The notes under the pieces were generated by a model. It was not told the DNA's origin and did no database searches. It saw nothing but the letters and a program-made list of their open reading frames with translations. A stretch of DNA of 64,000 nt from Rhodocollybia butyracea. Its lineage: Eukaryota > Basidiomycota > Agaricomycetes > Agaricales > Omphalotaceae. Location of the stretch: NCBI GenBank assembly GCA_015501585.1, contig JADNRY010000076.1, positions 183,132 through 247,131 of the forward strand. Reading direction: 5' to 3'. Below are positions 55,187-64,000 of this stretch, in pieces. Each line of letters opens with the position of its first letter. Position 1 is the first letter of the stretch. Made by a program: the position numbers and the translations under genes.

Positions 55187-57636
55187 ATGTATCCCTCGAG
55201 CTCTGCGAAAGAGCAATCTTCTCTTTCAATCTCGAACTCAGGAAACCAGAAAATACACGTCATTCATCCGGGTCGTCACGCTCTCAGCCTCTTCGGGATA
55301 ATTATTATCGTTCTCCTCGCTGGAGGTCAATTCGCCTTCCTGATTTTACTTTACCATTACCAGCCACTGGATTTTGACGAGCTATGCCCTCAATCCATCG
55401 TTTTAAATCCAATTAACCCGCTCTGGAGAGCCATAGGTGAAATCATTGATACTGTTGCTTTCAAAGGCAGAGCAGTGGATTGGTTGGCTGGTGCGGTTAG
55501 GATACCGTGAGCAGGCCTTTACTCCCACTGATTCTTCATCTTACACGCTCAATTTCCTCAGCACTGAAGCTTACAACGACTTTCAACCAATCGGCATAGA
55601 TCCCCGCTGGGAGCCTTTTGGACAATTTCATGAATATCTCCTCGAAGCATTCCCACTTGTGTAAGCTCAAAGTTGTGCGTGTAAAAATCTCAGCAACCAC
55701 ACTAAGTACCGATGTAGCCACTCGACTTTGTCGCTTACCAAAATCAACACTTATGGCTTGCTTTATGAATGGACTGGGACTGATCCTTCTCTCAAACCCG
55801 TTCTTCTAGCTGCTCATCAAGGTGTGTCAGAACTGCAGTTAGCGCAACAGGCTACAGCCCGTTTGAAAATTTCTAATCTCTCGTGGCTTTCAGACGTTGT
55901 ACCTGTAGATCCTAGCACGATATCGGAATGGACATTCCCTCCATACTCTGGGCATTTTGATGGTATGCCGTCTGCTTCGTGTCGATGCTGTTTGACGCGT
56001 ATTTCTACCCAGGAATGCGTATATGGGGGCGAGGTTCCATTGACGACAAGTCTGGATTAATTGGTCTCTTGTGCGTTTCCTTACCCCTTGCGTAGTAAAA
56101 ACTCCCCTTCAACAGCATGTAAATAATAGATCTGCCGTTGAGACTATGGTCGAGAATGGGTTCGTACCAAAACGAACCTTTGTTCTCGCATTTGGATGCG
56201 ACGAGGAAACCACCGGAAAATTTGTTAGTAACTTTGTGGGTTATTAGGATTCCTAATTCCTTACCTAGATTCATAGGGTGCTTTCCAACTTAGAAACTCG
56301 ATGTTGTCGATCTACGGTCCCAATGCGTTCGCGTTCATCGTTGATGAAGGAGGTGAATGTTTCTCGTGTATTAAACTATCTTTTCTGCTAATGAGCGCTT
56401 TAACTCCTAAAGGTGGATTCACCGAGGAATTCGGAACAGTCTTTGCAACTCCTGGCGTAACCGAAAAAGGATACATGGATCTTCGTGTTGATGTAGCCTC
56501 ACCCGGAGGTCACTCCAGTGTCCCGCCAAGCCATACCGTGAGTGGGTACTTGAGGAAATATTTGTACGATCAGTTGATGCTAACTTCTGGTAGACTATCG
56601 GAATAATCTCTCGTCTTCTAGTCGAATTGGAAAACCACCCTTACCCCGTCGAAATGGTGCGTTGATTGACCGTTCATACGACCAGAAACTCTTATTCATC
56701 CACCCCCCAGAGCACCCATTCTGTCTTCTACAAAACCCTGCAATGCTACGCCTCACACGGCAAAACTATTCCCTCAGATCTACGCAACGCCATATCCAAT
56801 CATCGCATTCAAGAGAAGCGCTCAGACAACTAGGCGATGTAGTTTTCACTGACCCCCGCAACGCCGCTCTAGTTGGAACGACCCAGGCAATTGACTTGAT
56901 CCGAGGAGGTGTAAAGTCGAATGCTCTCCCGGAACATGCCTATGCTGTAGTTAATCATCGGATATCAACTCTTAGGTTAGTGATTGGTTACCAGTTCGAC
57001 AGTCGACAGCGGTACTAACTTGAATTTTGACGGATATTTAGCTCAATACAAAAAGTCATCTCACATGCAACCAATACTTTGAAACCCCTCGCGGATAGCT
57101 TCAACTTGGTACTTACCTCTTTTGGTGAGACTATTTCCGAGGACGCTAGTGGATCAAGTGCTGGAACGCTCGTTCTCTCGGATGCATTCAACAGTAGTCT
57201 CGCACCAGCACCGATAACACCGACATATGGCGTTAACGCTGGTCCATATCGCCTTTTGGCTGGTACGATTCGGGCGACGTATAACGCCCATAGAGGGCTG
57301 GATTCCGAGTCCGAGTCCGGCGATAGTGTGAGTTCGAACATCATCGTAGCTCCTGGTACGACCATAGCCAACACCGATACTCGATATTATTGGGATCTTT
57401 CAGACGGTCAGATTTTCAGGTATAATCACTGGAATTCAGGAGCTTTTGAGGGGGGGGTTTTGAGTAAGCTTCACACAGTGAACGAATGTGAGTTCGGTTT
57501 CAATTCTTCTTTGTTCGTGAGACCCTTACACTTTTTTCTGCTTGTGTACCAGATATGCCCATCGAAATGTTTTTGGAGATGATTAGGTTTTATACGACGT
57601 TAATTATGAATGCTGATGAAGCAAGATCTTTGTAGG
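55187..57636 (+). pseudogene. CPS1: CPS1-like M20 (Gly-X) carboxypeptidase with one frameshift
   Basis: Vacuolar metallo-carboxypeptidase of the M20 family, type II membrane protein (anchor LFGIIIIVLLAGGQFAFLIL near residue 35). Twelve exons are predicted: 55187-55506, 55562-55660, 55718-55821, 55894-55963, 56013-56070, 56130-56223, 56277-56352, 56413-56537, 56594-56656, 56711-56975, 57042-57487, 57553-57636. Metal-site motifs: LLAAHQDVVPV (His), GRGSIDDKSG (Asp), FGCDEETTGK (Glu-Glu catalytic pair), FIVDEGG, and FRYNHWN near the C terminus (His). The lid domain has PGGHSSVPP. In exon 10, SVFYKTLQCYASHGKTIPSD is followed by a frame break near 56800: SREALRQLGDVVFTDPRNAA resumes in another frame, one base missing, with no GT available for an intron. 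The gene is otherwise complete, so recent loss or a sequencing error are both possible. Confidence 0.83.
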
Positions 57637-58489
57637 ACAGTCCAGGACAATACACGTAGATTCTTTTAATTGTTGATGTAACTGTAAAGATGTACACATT
57701 AATAGCAAACCGATAAGAATAAAGGTTCTCGAGAGATAGGTCCCATTCAGACTCGGAAGAAACACTAGTCGGTCGGGGTCTTATCGCAGCACAAGCTTGA
57801 CTCCCATAGAAAGGTAAGGCTAAAGGCCCAGGGGTAGCAGGTAGCAAGGGCCATATGCTTTCCGGATAACCTCACAAAACAACTTGTCTTAAGGTCCACT
57901 TTTGCGCGATCTAGTAAACACTAATTGGAAGCCTTTTAAAGGACTTGTGTTTGGGTTTGTGTCGTTGAGAGTTCAAGGGTATATGACAGAGTTCTGATCC
58001 CAGTCCCGACTCCCGAGTTCTATATGACAAGATCTCAAATCTAGCCTCCGAGTCCGCTTTGGCTGGGATTGAAACGTTGGAGAGATTGGGAATATTGTAT
58101 AGACCGACCACACGGAAGAGACAGGGTAATAGAGCGCGTGCTAACAGCGACAGAGTCAGAGACCAGGAATCCAACAGGCGTTGCGTGCATTATTTGAAGC
58201 TTTGAGCTCGAGCGAGCTACGAGCGCGGTAAGTATATGTCAAGTTTGATTGATTTCTTCCCAGTCGGAGAGCCGGAGATCGAGATTTTGAGTTTGCGCAG
58301 AGCGATTAAGGCCAAACGGAGGATGAGAGAGAGAGAAGAAGGGAAGGAAGAAGGGAAGGAAGAAAGGGTAGAAGGGGGGGTCAGTAAGCGCCGGTAATAT
58401 CTCAACCCCAATCTAAGGTTTCCCAATATTACATCTGATTATATACTTGCGCCGAGTCCACGTCTCACAACTAGCTACACTAGGCTAAA
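57637..58489. other. Intergenic spacer with purine-rich patch
   Basis: About 850 bp. It has a GA-rich tract at about 58322-58380 (GAGAGAGAAGAAGGGAAGGA and similar) shortly upstream of the next gene. No gene is supported. Confidence 0.45.
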
Positions 58490-60145
58490 ATGTGAGTTGG
58501 TTCAGCTCTGTTTAGTGTGCTCTAACGACTAGTTGCTAGGCCACTCCCAGACGAACGACCCCGAGCCAGTGTCGCGAACTTAATCGGCCGGTTCGAACAG
58601 CAGAATAAACGACATTCTGGGTCTTTTACTGGGGCGCTGAGCACTACGCCAACCGGAACTTCTACAACTACAGCTGTAGGAAGCGTAGGGACAGGGAGCG
58701 GAAGTCGAAGTTCGAGTGTCGTGTCGAATATTACCGGGGATTCTGCAAAGGAGGAAGTGAAAGAGAAGCGAGAGTGGCCGCCAACGAGTACAGCAATAGG
58801 AACAGGAGAGGGGCTAGCTCCTCCAGCTCCGATTTATGCATCTGCATTTTGGTCAAAACCGAAACCAAAGCCCAGTTCGGATGAATCGGTGCCAGTTGAA
58901 CCACCTAAAGCTCTTTCTCCATCTCCAACTTCTCCAACTTCTCCAATAGCGAAGCCTAGTCGTGCTTCCACTCTTAGTCCAACAGAAGTAACGCCCAATT
59001 CCAACCCTAAAGCTAGCCCAACAAAGTCAGGCAATGCAAGTCCAGCAGCAGCAGCACGGGCAAAAGCCGCAGCAACTACAGTCCCTCGTTCTGGTATCAT
59101 GGGTCCTATTAAAGCTCAACGCACTGGCCCAACTACACCTAATCTAATTCCTGCACCAAAAACACCAACTTCAAAGACACCTCGACCGAGCGGTATACCG
59201 AAAACACCAGGTCCAGTTCGACCAAAGACTCCAGGTTCGGCTCGACCAAAGACCCCAGGTACAGCTCGACCATCTACAGCCCCCTCAGCCCCCTCTTCTA
59301 GACCCAAAACCCCTTCATCTATATCCCATTCAAATTCCCACTCTACAACTTCCAACTCTAATTCGAATTCAACTTCGAGACCTAAAACTCCTTCGTCAGG
59401 TTTATTCGCGCCCACAGCTGCGTCACTTGCTCGATCTAGGAATCAGCCTCCTCCTCCGAAGACACCGACACGCAAAGTTTCGGTGAGCAACGCTGCGGTG
59501 TCAGAGAGACTGAGTAAGCCGACGGCGGCGTCATTGAGTAAGGTTAGGGACGCGCAGACTGTTAGCTCGCCGCCGATGTCGGTGTCAGCGAAGGCTAGAG
59601 CGGGGGCGGGGGCGAAGGGGCCTACGACTTCGAAACCCAAGCCAATGCCAACGACGCTGGCTACGCCTAGAAAGACAAAGCCTGTCGCGGCTGTGGCTGC
59701 AGCTACCAATGGAGAGAGTCACGAGGACAATCACGAAGAGGAGGCGCATGGTGAACATTCCGAGGTAGAGGTCGAAGAACATGAACACGGTATCCATTCA
59801 AAGTTTGAATCCGAGTCTCAATCACCCTCGCACGAATCGTCTGGATCTATCGAGGAAGAGGTCCCAGTCCCGGTTCCAGTTCTGGTACACGATGTCGACG
59901 CCGACACTGGCGCCGATGTCGAAATAGAAGTAGAACCAGTAAAAGAAGAAGGAGGCGAGGCCACACCAATGAACCACACGTTCCCTCATTCACCTCAATC
60001 TAATCCACATGAAACTGAACTCGAACCTGAGGAAGCAGGAGACGATATCGAGGATATAGTCAACTTGCTTGAATCGGGTCTTCGTATCAGTTCTGGTGGG
60101 AAAGAAGTGCATGAGATTCCGGATGAGATTCCGGACGAGGAGTGA
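58490..60145 (+). CDS. Hypothetical Pro/Ser/Thr-rich protein; start codon split by an intron
   Basis: Exons 58490-58491 (AT) and 58540-60145 join to an ATG and 535 codons. The intron GTGAGTTGG...GTTGCTAG is 48 nt. The N terminus MPLPDERPRASVANLIGRFE then QQNKRHSG is the only part that looks ordered, and VANLIGRFE recurs in fungal disordered proteins. The rest is disordered: Pro/Thr/Ser/Ala-rich, with KTPG/ARPKTPG-type repeats at about residues 215-245, basic in the middle and strongly acidic in the last 120 residues (HEDNHEEEAHGEHSEVEVEE). This charge layout fits a cytoskeleton-associated or scaffold protein, but that is a guess. If the split ATG is not used, translation could begin at an internal ATG at 58721. 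Confidence 0.7.
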
Positions 60146-61481
60146 CGAGGGGTAGGAAGCGGGACTGCTGGGGGTACCAATAACGCTACGCGAGGAGCGG
60201 TGGTAGAGGGGTACTAACATTAATACTACTCGAGGAGCGGGGGTCGAGGGACGCGGAAAGGGGTGAGGGTCGACGACGAATAGTGAGGCGAAGTCAACAG
60301 TGTCAACAACGATATGTAAACCAAGATCCTCAAATGCAACCGGAACCGAAAACGAAACAAAAACCGACATACGAAATGCGGAATATCAAATCTCCCTTCA
60401 AGTAACTTTTTTTATCATTACTTTCATTCATTCATATGCACGCACGTCTCTCTCTCGTTTTCTAACTTTTCTAATCTAATCCACAATCTCTCGAATTTCT
60501 TTGGAATTCCACTTACTTATTATACCCAATTCTATTTTATTCTAGTGCCCCTGTTTGTCCTTCCTCCCTGTTGCTACTGCTTTGCTCTTGGAATACAAAT
60601 TTAAAACCATTGTACCTTATACTCATACGTACTTATACGCGCTCATACTGCCCATACTTAACGATATACCCGGCCTCTTGAAATCTCTTTTCTTCAACCA
60701 CTACATGAATCCACTCGTTGCTACCTTTTTTTCTCCCTTCCCTTCATGCTCTTACCATACGTATCTATTCATCTCCATCTATCTGCCCCTTATTTACCAG
60801 TCTACTTGGGTCTTTCGATGTTCATTGGTCTCTTAGTTTTTTTGTTTTCGCGTTCCTTTTTGTCCTTTCGTTGCGTTGGTTTTCCCTTTTGTCACTCCTT
60901 CGTTCGCTTGTCATTCTCAAATAGCTTCAAATAGAATCCTACCCGAATCTGAACTTGAATTCATTCTAATAAGACCAAATAAACTTTAAGCTTTAAGCTT
61001 TTAAGTGCAACTGGAAATAAAGGTTTTGTGCTTGCTTTTTGTATCATAAGTAGTAGTTGCATGTCCTGTTTGTGGCCTATGTGCCAGACGATAAACCGAC
61101 CAAGTAGACCCGAGGGCCGTAAGAATAGAACCCGGTAAAAGACGAAAGGCAACCCGGTGGGCGGATTCTCCCACACTATGTAGTAGTTACATATGTTACA
61201 TTTTGTATTTACATTTTTCTATAATACCAGACGACAGCATCAGTATGCTGTTCAAATCGAAAGGGATTGTTAGCTTAGGGAGCTGGGCCAGTATTCCCAG
61301 CAAGCTATGGCCGAGATGGCATACGGGCGCTGCACATCAGCATTCTCAAGCAGCATGCTATGGCCGAGACGGCATACAAATGCTGCTCCGATCAGGTCCG
61401 GTCACATGAGATATCAATACAAATACATTTTTTCCAAAAAGTAGTGGGCAAAGCGTGCTATCGCAAGTTATATAGAATTAT
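60146..61481. other. Intergenic, pyrimidine-rich 3' flank
   Basis: The plus strand is T/C-rich from 60400 to 60950. A 21-bp direct repeat is at 61304 and 61357. No gene is supported; the short plus-strand frames reflect the T/C bias. Confidence 0.45.
61304..61377. repeat. 21-bp direct repeat, two copies 53 bp apart
   Basis: GCTATGGCCGAGAYGGCATAC at 61304-61324 and 61357-61377, one mismatch. The intervening sequence (GCTGC/CAGCAT-rich) also has partial similarity. Confidence 0.75.
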
Positions 61482-61981
61482 CTAGATAATAGCCACTATG
61501 CCATCGAGAATTCCCTGAACTTGGCTAGGCCTAAGCGTAAAAAGCTCGTTGTGTTTTCGACCGCCTAAAAAAGCTAAATCGAAGGAAAAGTTTTTTAAAG
61601 AGATTCACGTACAGGACGCGCAGATCGTTCGTCTCGGTCTGTCTCTGCAGATCCTTTCCACACGAAGGTGTAGAAGCGACTCTAAATTTAACTGTAGCTT
61701 TGAGGGCAGGGGAAATACGAAGCCGACGTACCTTCGCGACGCCGAAAGGCGACTTTATGGGTTAACAACACGACGCGATTGTTTGTCGGGCAGTCTCGCT
61801 CGTGCTCCCGTAGTCGACGGGGAAAGTTAATGGTCATTCCGAACTTTACAATCCAATGGCCACTCGGGGTGGTCCCTAGCTTCAAGGCGTAGAGTGTGCC
61901 TTTTCCGTCGGCGGCAGAGACAGGACGGCGACGACGACGACGAATGAGCTGGTTGAGAATTGCAGTAGGGCGCCGGGCCAT
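61482..61981 (-). CDS. T5orf172 / GIY-YIG-like domain protein
   Basis: Small protein of 133 aa from three exons: 61732-61981, 61613-61681, 61482-61564. A basic N terminus (NQLIRRRRRRPVSAADGKG) is followed by the domain: TLYALKLGTTPSGHWIVKFG, then MTINFPRRLREHERDCP, RREESLLHLRVERICRDRPR and CASCGRKHNELF. This is the layout of the T5orf172 (MUG113-like) branch of the GIY-YIG superfamily, including the Cys-x-x-Cys pair. Many fungal members are uncharacterised and may be catalytically inactive; the role here is unknown. It sits about 500 bp from a large palindrome array. Confidence 0.78.
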
Positions 61982-62505
61982 AGCAGATAGAGAGTAGAGA
62001 GTTGAGTAGTAAAGGATCTGGCACGATGAGGACAGGTGATTGCGAGAAGATTATGAATAAAAGAATAGGTGGCTACGCTGCGAGATGATTGCTGTCTGGT
62101 TGTGATGCAAATGATTCAAGAAGACCTCTGAGATTTGAGTGTTGGAGAAGATGAGGTGGAGAAGATGCAGAACACTGCGAGAAGATTTAGAAGAAGTGTG
62201 TCGAAATGTCGATGGACTAAGATTAATCGCGAGAGTCCGCTGTGAGGGACTCGACTACTGGATTGTGAAGCCGACGCTTACCAGTCCCACCTCCAGTCAC
62301 ACTGGGGGATTCGCTTTGCCTCGTTTGTGTCCCCAACCAGCGTCGGATTGCTTTCCCGCCCCCACCATCCCGTTTTCGTGCACTGGCTCGTGTTCTTTCC
62401 TTGTAAAGCCTGAAAATCACTCTCGCTGCTCGGTCCAACTAAAACCCCATCCGTCGTAGGTGCTCGAAAGTACATGATGCGGCCGCCTTCTATCCAGGCA
62501 GATAG
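61982..62505. other. Spacer between the T5orf172 gene and the palindrome array
   Basis: About 520 bp. It includes the promoter of the minus-strand T5orf172 gene and GA-rich patches (GAGAAGAT repeats near 62140-62190). No gene is supported. Confidence 0.4.
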
Positions 62506-63770
62506 CCGGACAGCATTATTGTGCTGCATATCAGGCAGCATAATAATGCTGTCTGGTAACTGCTGGGCAGCACAATAGCGCTCTCTACTCAGGTACAGCA
62601 TAGACGGCACGATAATGGATAAACAGACAGCATAATAATGCTCTTTGGTAACAGCACAATAGTGCTCCAATAGTGCTCGCTACTCAGGTACAGCATTATT
62701 GTGCTGCATATCAGGCAGCATAATAATACTGTCTGGGAACTGTTGGGCAGTGGCCAGCACAGTGGTGCTCTCTGATACTGAGGTAGCATTATTGTGCTAC
62801 CTAGGGTTCATACTAGGTAGCACAATAATGCTGTCTGGTAACTGGGCTGCACAATAGTGCTCTCTAGCATTATTGTGCTGTAGTAACAGGAAGCATACCT
62901 GTGCTTGGGTAGCACGATAATGCACTATTCCAGCAGATAACCAGACAGCATTATTATGCTGTATCGGGCAGCATAATAATGCTGTCTGGTAACAGACTTG
63001 GGTCCTTGTAGCTGGGCAGCACAATAGTGCTCCCTGATAAGGTAGCCAGACAGCATTATTGTGTTGCCTAATAAATAAAACAGTTCTTGTGCTTGGGCAG
63101 CATGATAATGCCCTCTGATCAGTGATAAGTCCCAGCGGAATAACCAGACAGCATTATTATGCTATGTCTGGTATAGTGTTCCAGCAGATAACCAGACGGC
63201 ATTATTATGCTGTATCAGGCAGTATAATAATGCTGTCTGGTTACAGACTTGGGTTCTTGTGGCTGGGCAGCACAGCAGTGCTCTCTGATAAGGTAGCATT
63301 ATTGTGCTACCTACTCCCAAGTAGCACAATAATGCTATCTGCTACTAAATGCCTTCTCTCCCATTTTCTGCAGCATTATTATGCTGTTCCCGCATGTCCC
63401 GAATGTCTGTGAACAGCATTAATGTGCCGCCCGGGGAAGAGAGCAGCAGAATAATACTGCCTCACCAATCTCTACCAATCTCCCCTTACAGGATTATTGG
63501 CAGTTGTGGAGGCAGCATAATAGTGCTAGCATTATTATGCTACGAGTGGAGAAGGACAAGACAGCGTTACTCTGCTGCCTGGAGAAGGGAACAGCATTAT
63601 TATGCTGGTACTCCCTAATCTCCCAGACAGGATTATTATGCAGTCAAGGTTAGTAGTTAGGCAATATAATGCCGTTCCCCCCAAGTCCGTAGACAGCATT
63701 ATTGTGCTGCCGGGGAAACATACTTAATACTGGCTCCGTAAATGGGAATGAGATAGGGTAGCATTATTAC
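62506..63770. repeat. Array of about 35 short palindromes nested in larger perfect hairpins
   Basis: The basic unit is a 14-16-bp near-palindrome with arms AGCA/TGCT and a changing centre: AGCATTATTATGCT, AGCATAATAATGCT, AGCACAATAGTGCT, AGCATTATTGTGCT. Pairs of opposite units build longer perfect inverted repeats: 20-bp arms at 62785-62804/62813-62832, 21-bp arms at 62941-62961/62969-62989, 17-bp arms at 63294-63310/63321-63337. The compound form CCAGACAGCATTATTATGCT + loop + complement recurs with few changes near 62506, 62690 and 63191. Spacers vary, so this is not a regular tandem repeat and not CRISPR. It has no open coding sense; frames through it encode only repeat translations. Confidence 0.9.
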
Positions 63771-63865
63771 CCACATAGTTGACTGTCGAGCATTTACTGG
63801 GGCAAAGATTTTTTGTATACACAACATGAGGGACGACGAAATACAACGACATATAAACTAAGCAA
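63771..63865. other. 3' flank of the edge gene
   Basis: Short spacer between the end of the palindrome array and the stop codon of the minus-strand gene. Confidence 0.4.
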
Positions 63866-64000
63866 CTAAGCGGTGGGGGGCGGAGGGAATCGTTCGCGGG
63901 CAATGGTAAGAAGATCATTGAGACGCTTACGGGCTGCCTTCAAGTCATCGAGCTTGGCGGCAGCATCCCTCGTGGCATCTTGCGCGTCATTCAACTGGGC
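63866..64000 (-). CDS. C-terminal end of a coiled-coil protein, 5' part outside window
   Basis: The minus-strand frame is open from the window edge to a stop at 63866 (44 codons). It reads AQLNDAQDATRDAAAKLDDL, then KAARKRLNDLLTIARERFPP and a final PPTA: Ala/Lys/Asp-rich heptad-like helix with a proline cap. This is clearly coding by amphipathic pattern, but too short to name. Confidence 0.6.
   Translation of the reverse strand, partial: AQLNDAQDATRDAAAKLDDLKAARKRLNDLLTIARERFPPPPTA

Noticed and set aside
58834..59709. Minus-strand Gly/Val-rich frames opposite the low-complexity protein
   Set aside because: Mirror frames of Pro/Thr/Ala-rich coding sequence; the plus-strand frame is longer and has a plausible start and stop.
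62600..63640. Several open frames rich in YYAV / IIML / ALLCC in the palindrome array
   Set aside because: They are translations of the repeat in different frames and on both strands, with no codon or domain evidence.
62506..63770. CRISPR array
   Set aside because: Units are palindromes of varying sequence with irregular spacers, in a eukaryotic genome. There is no constant repeat with unique equal-length spacers and no cas genes.

Overview
The window looks like nuclear DNA of a filamentous basidiomycete, most likely an agaricomycete. Genes are dense, lie on both strands and are split by many introns of about 45-60 nt with GT-AG (sometimes GC-AG) ends. The families are typical fungal ones: Zn2Cys6 regulator, CWH43, CobW GTPase, PHO84-type phosphate permeases, basidiomycete-style P450, SRA-YDG protein and GPI/mitochondrial housekeeping genes. 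I placed exon borders by hand from splice signals, reading phase and family similarity. No search was run.

Layout. 1-8.9 kb: the 5' part of an aldo-keto reductase (minus), mitochondrial ribosomal uS5m (minus) divergent from an unknown probable mitochondrial protein, a carnitine acetyltransferase ending in a peroxisomal SRL tripeptide, and a dienelactone hydrolase. 9.4-22.6 kb: a 1195-aa Zn2Cys6 regulator, a small repeat-bearing minus-strand gene, the large CWH43 GPI-remodelling gene divergent from a CobW GTPase, and a single-pass membrane protein. 24.9-35.2 kb: a J-domain protein, eIF1A, a P450 carrying a frameshift, ATP synthase subunit g, a gene-poor stretch, and a LYR-motif protein (ETFRF1-like) in four small exons.

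35.7-48.1 kb: a tandem triplication with a period of about 5.0 kb. Each unit holds one PHO84-like phosphate:H+ symporter gene. Copy A has three single-base frameshifts. Copy B has an insertion of roughly 180 bp in an exon and a 1-nt deletion. Copy C is intact (nine exons, 519 aa) and has a CACGTG box 107 bp upstream. A 443-bp hAT-like MITE with 8-bp target duplications sits in the B-C spacer, and the homologous A-B spacer preserves an unoccupied-looking site. A second, 175-bp foldback element with two CACGTG boxes sits in the A-B spacer.

48.2-64 kb: an S10 serine carboxypeptidase-like gene with odd catalytic motifs, an SRA-YDG (methyl-cytosine reader type) protein with a long low-complexity tail, a CPS1-like M20 carboxypeptidase with a frameshift, a Pro/Ser/Thr-rich protein whose ATG is split by an intron, and a 133-aa T5orf172/GIY-YIG protein. 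These are followed by a 1.27-kb array of about 35 short palindromes nested in larger perfect hairpins, and then the 3' end of a coiled-coil gene at the window edge.

The genes do not form one pathway. The parts most worth attention are the decaying phosphate-permease triplication with its transposon footprints, the palindrome array, and the SRA protein. Single-base lesions cluster in duplicated or accessory genes, while the conserved housekeeping genes whose exons I could join stay in frame. That favours real gene decay, but assembly errors in the repeated part cannot be excluded.
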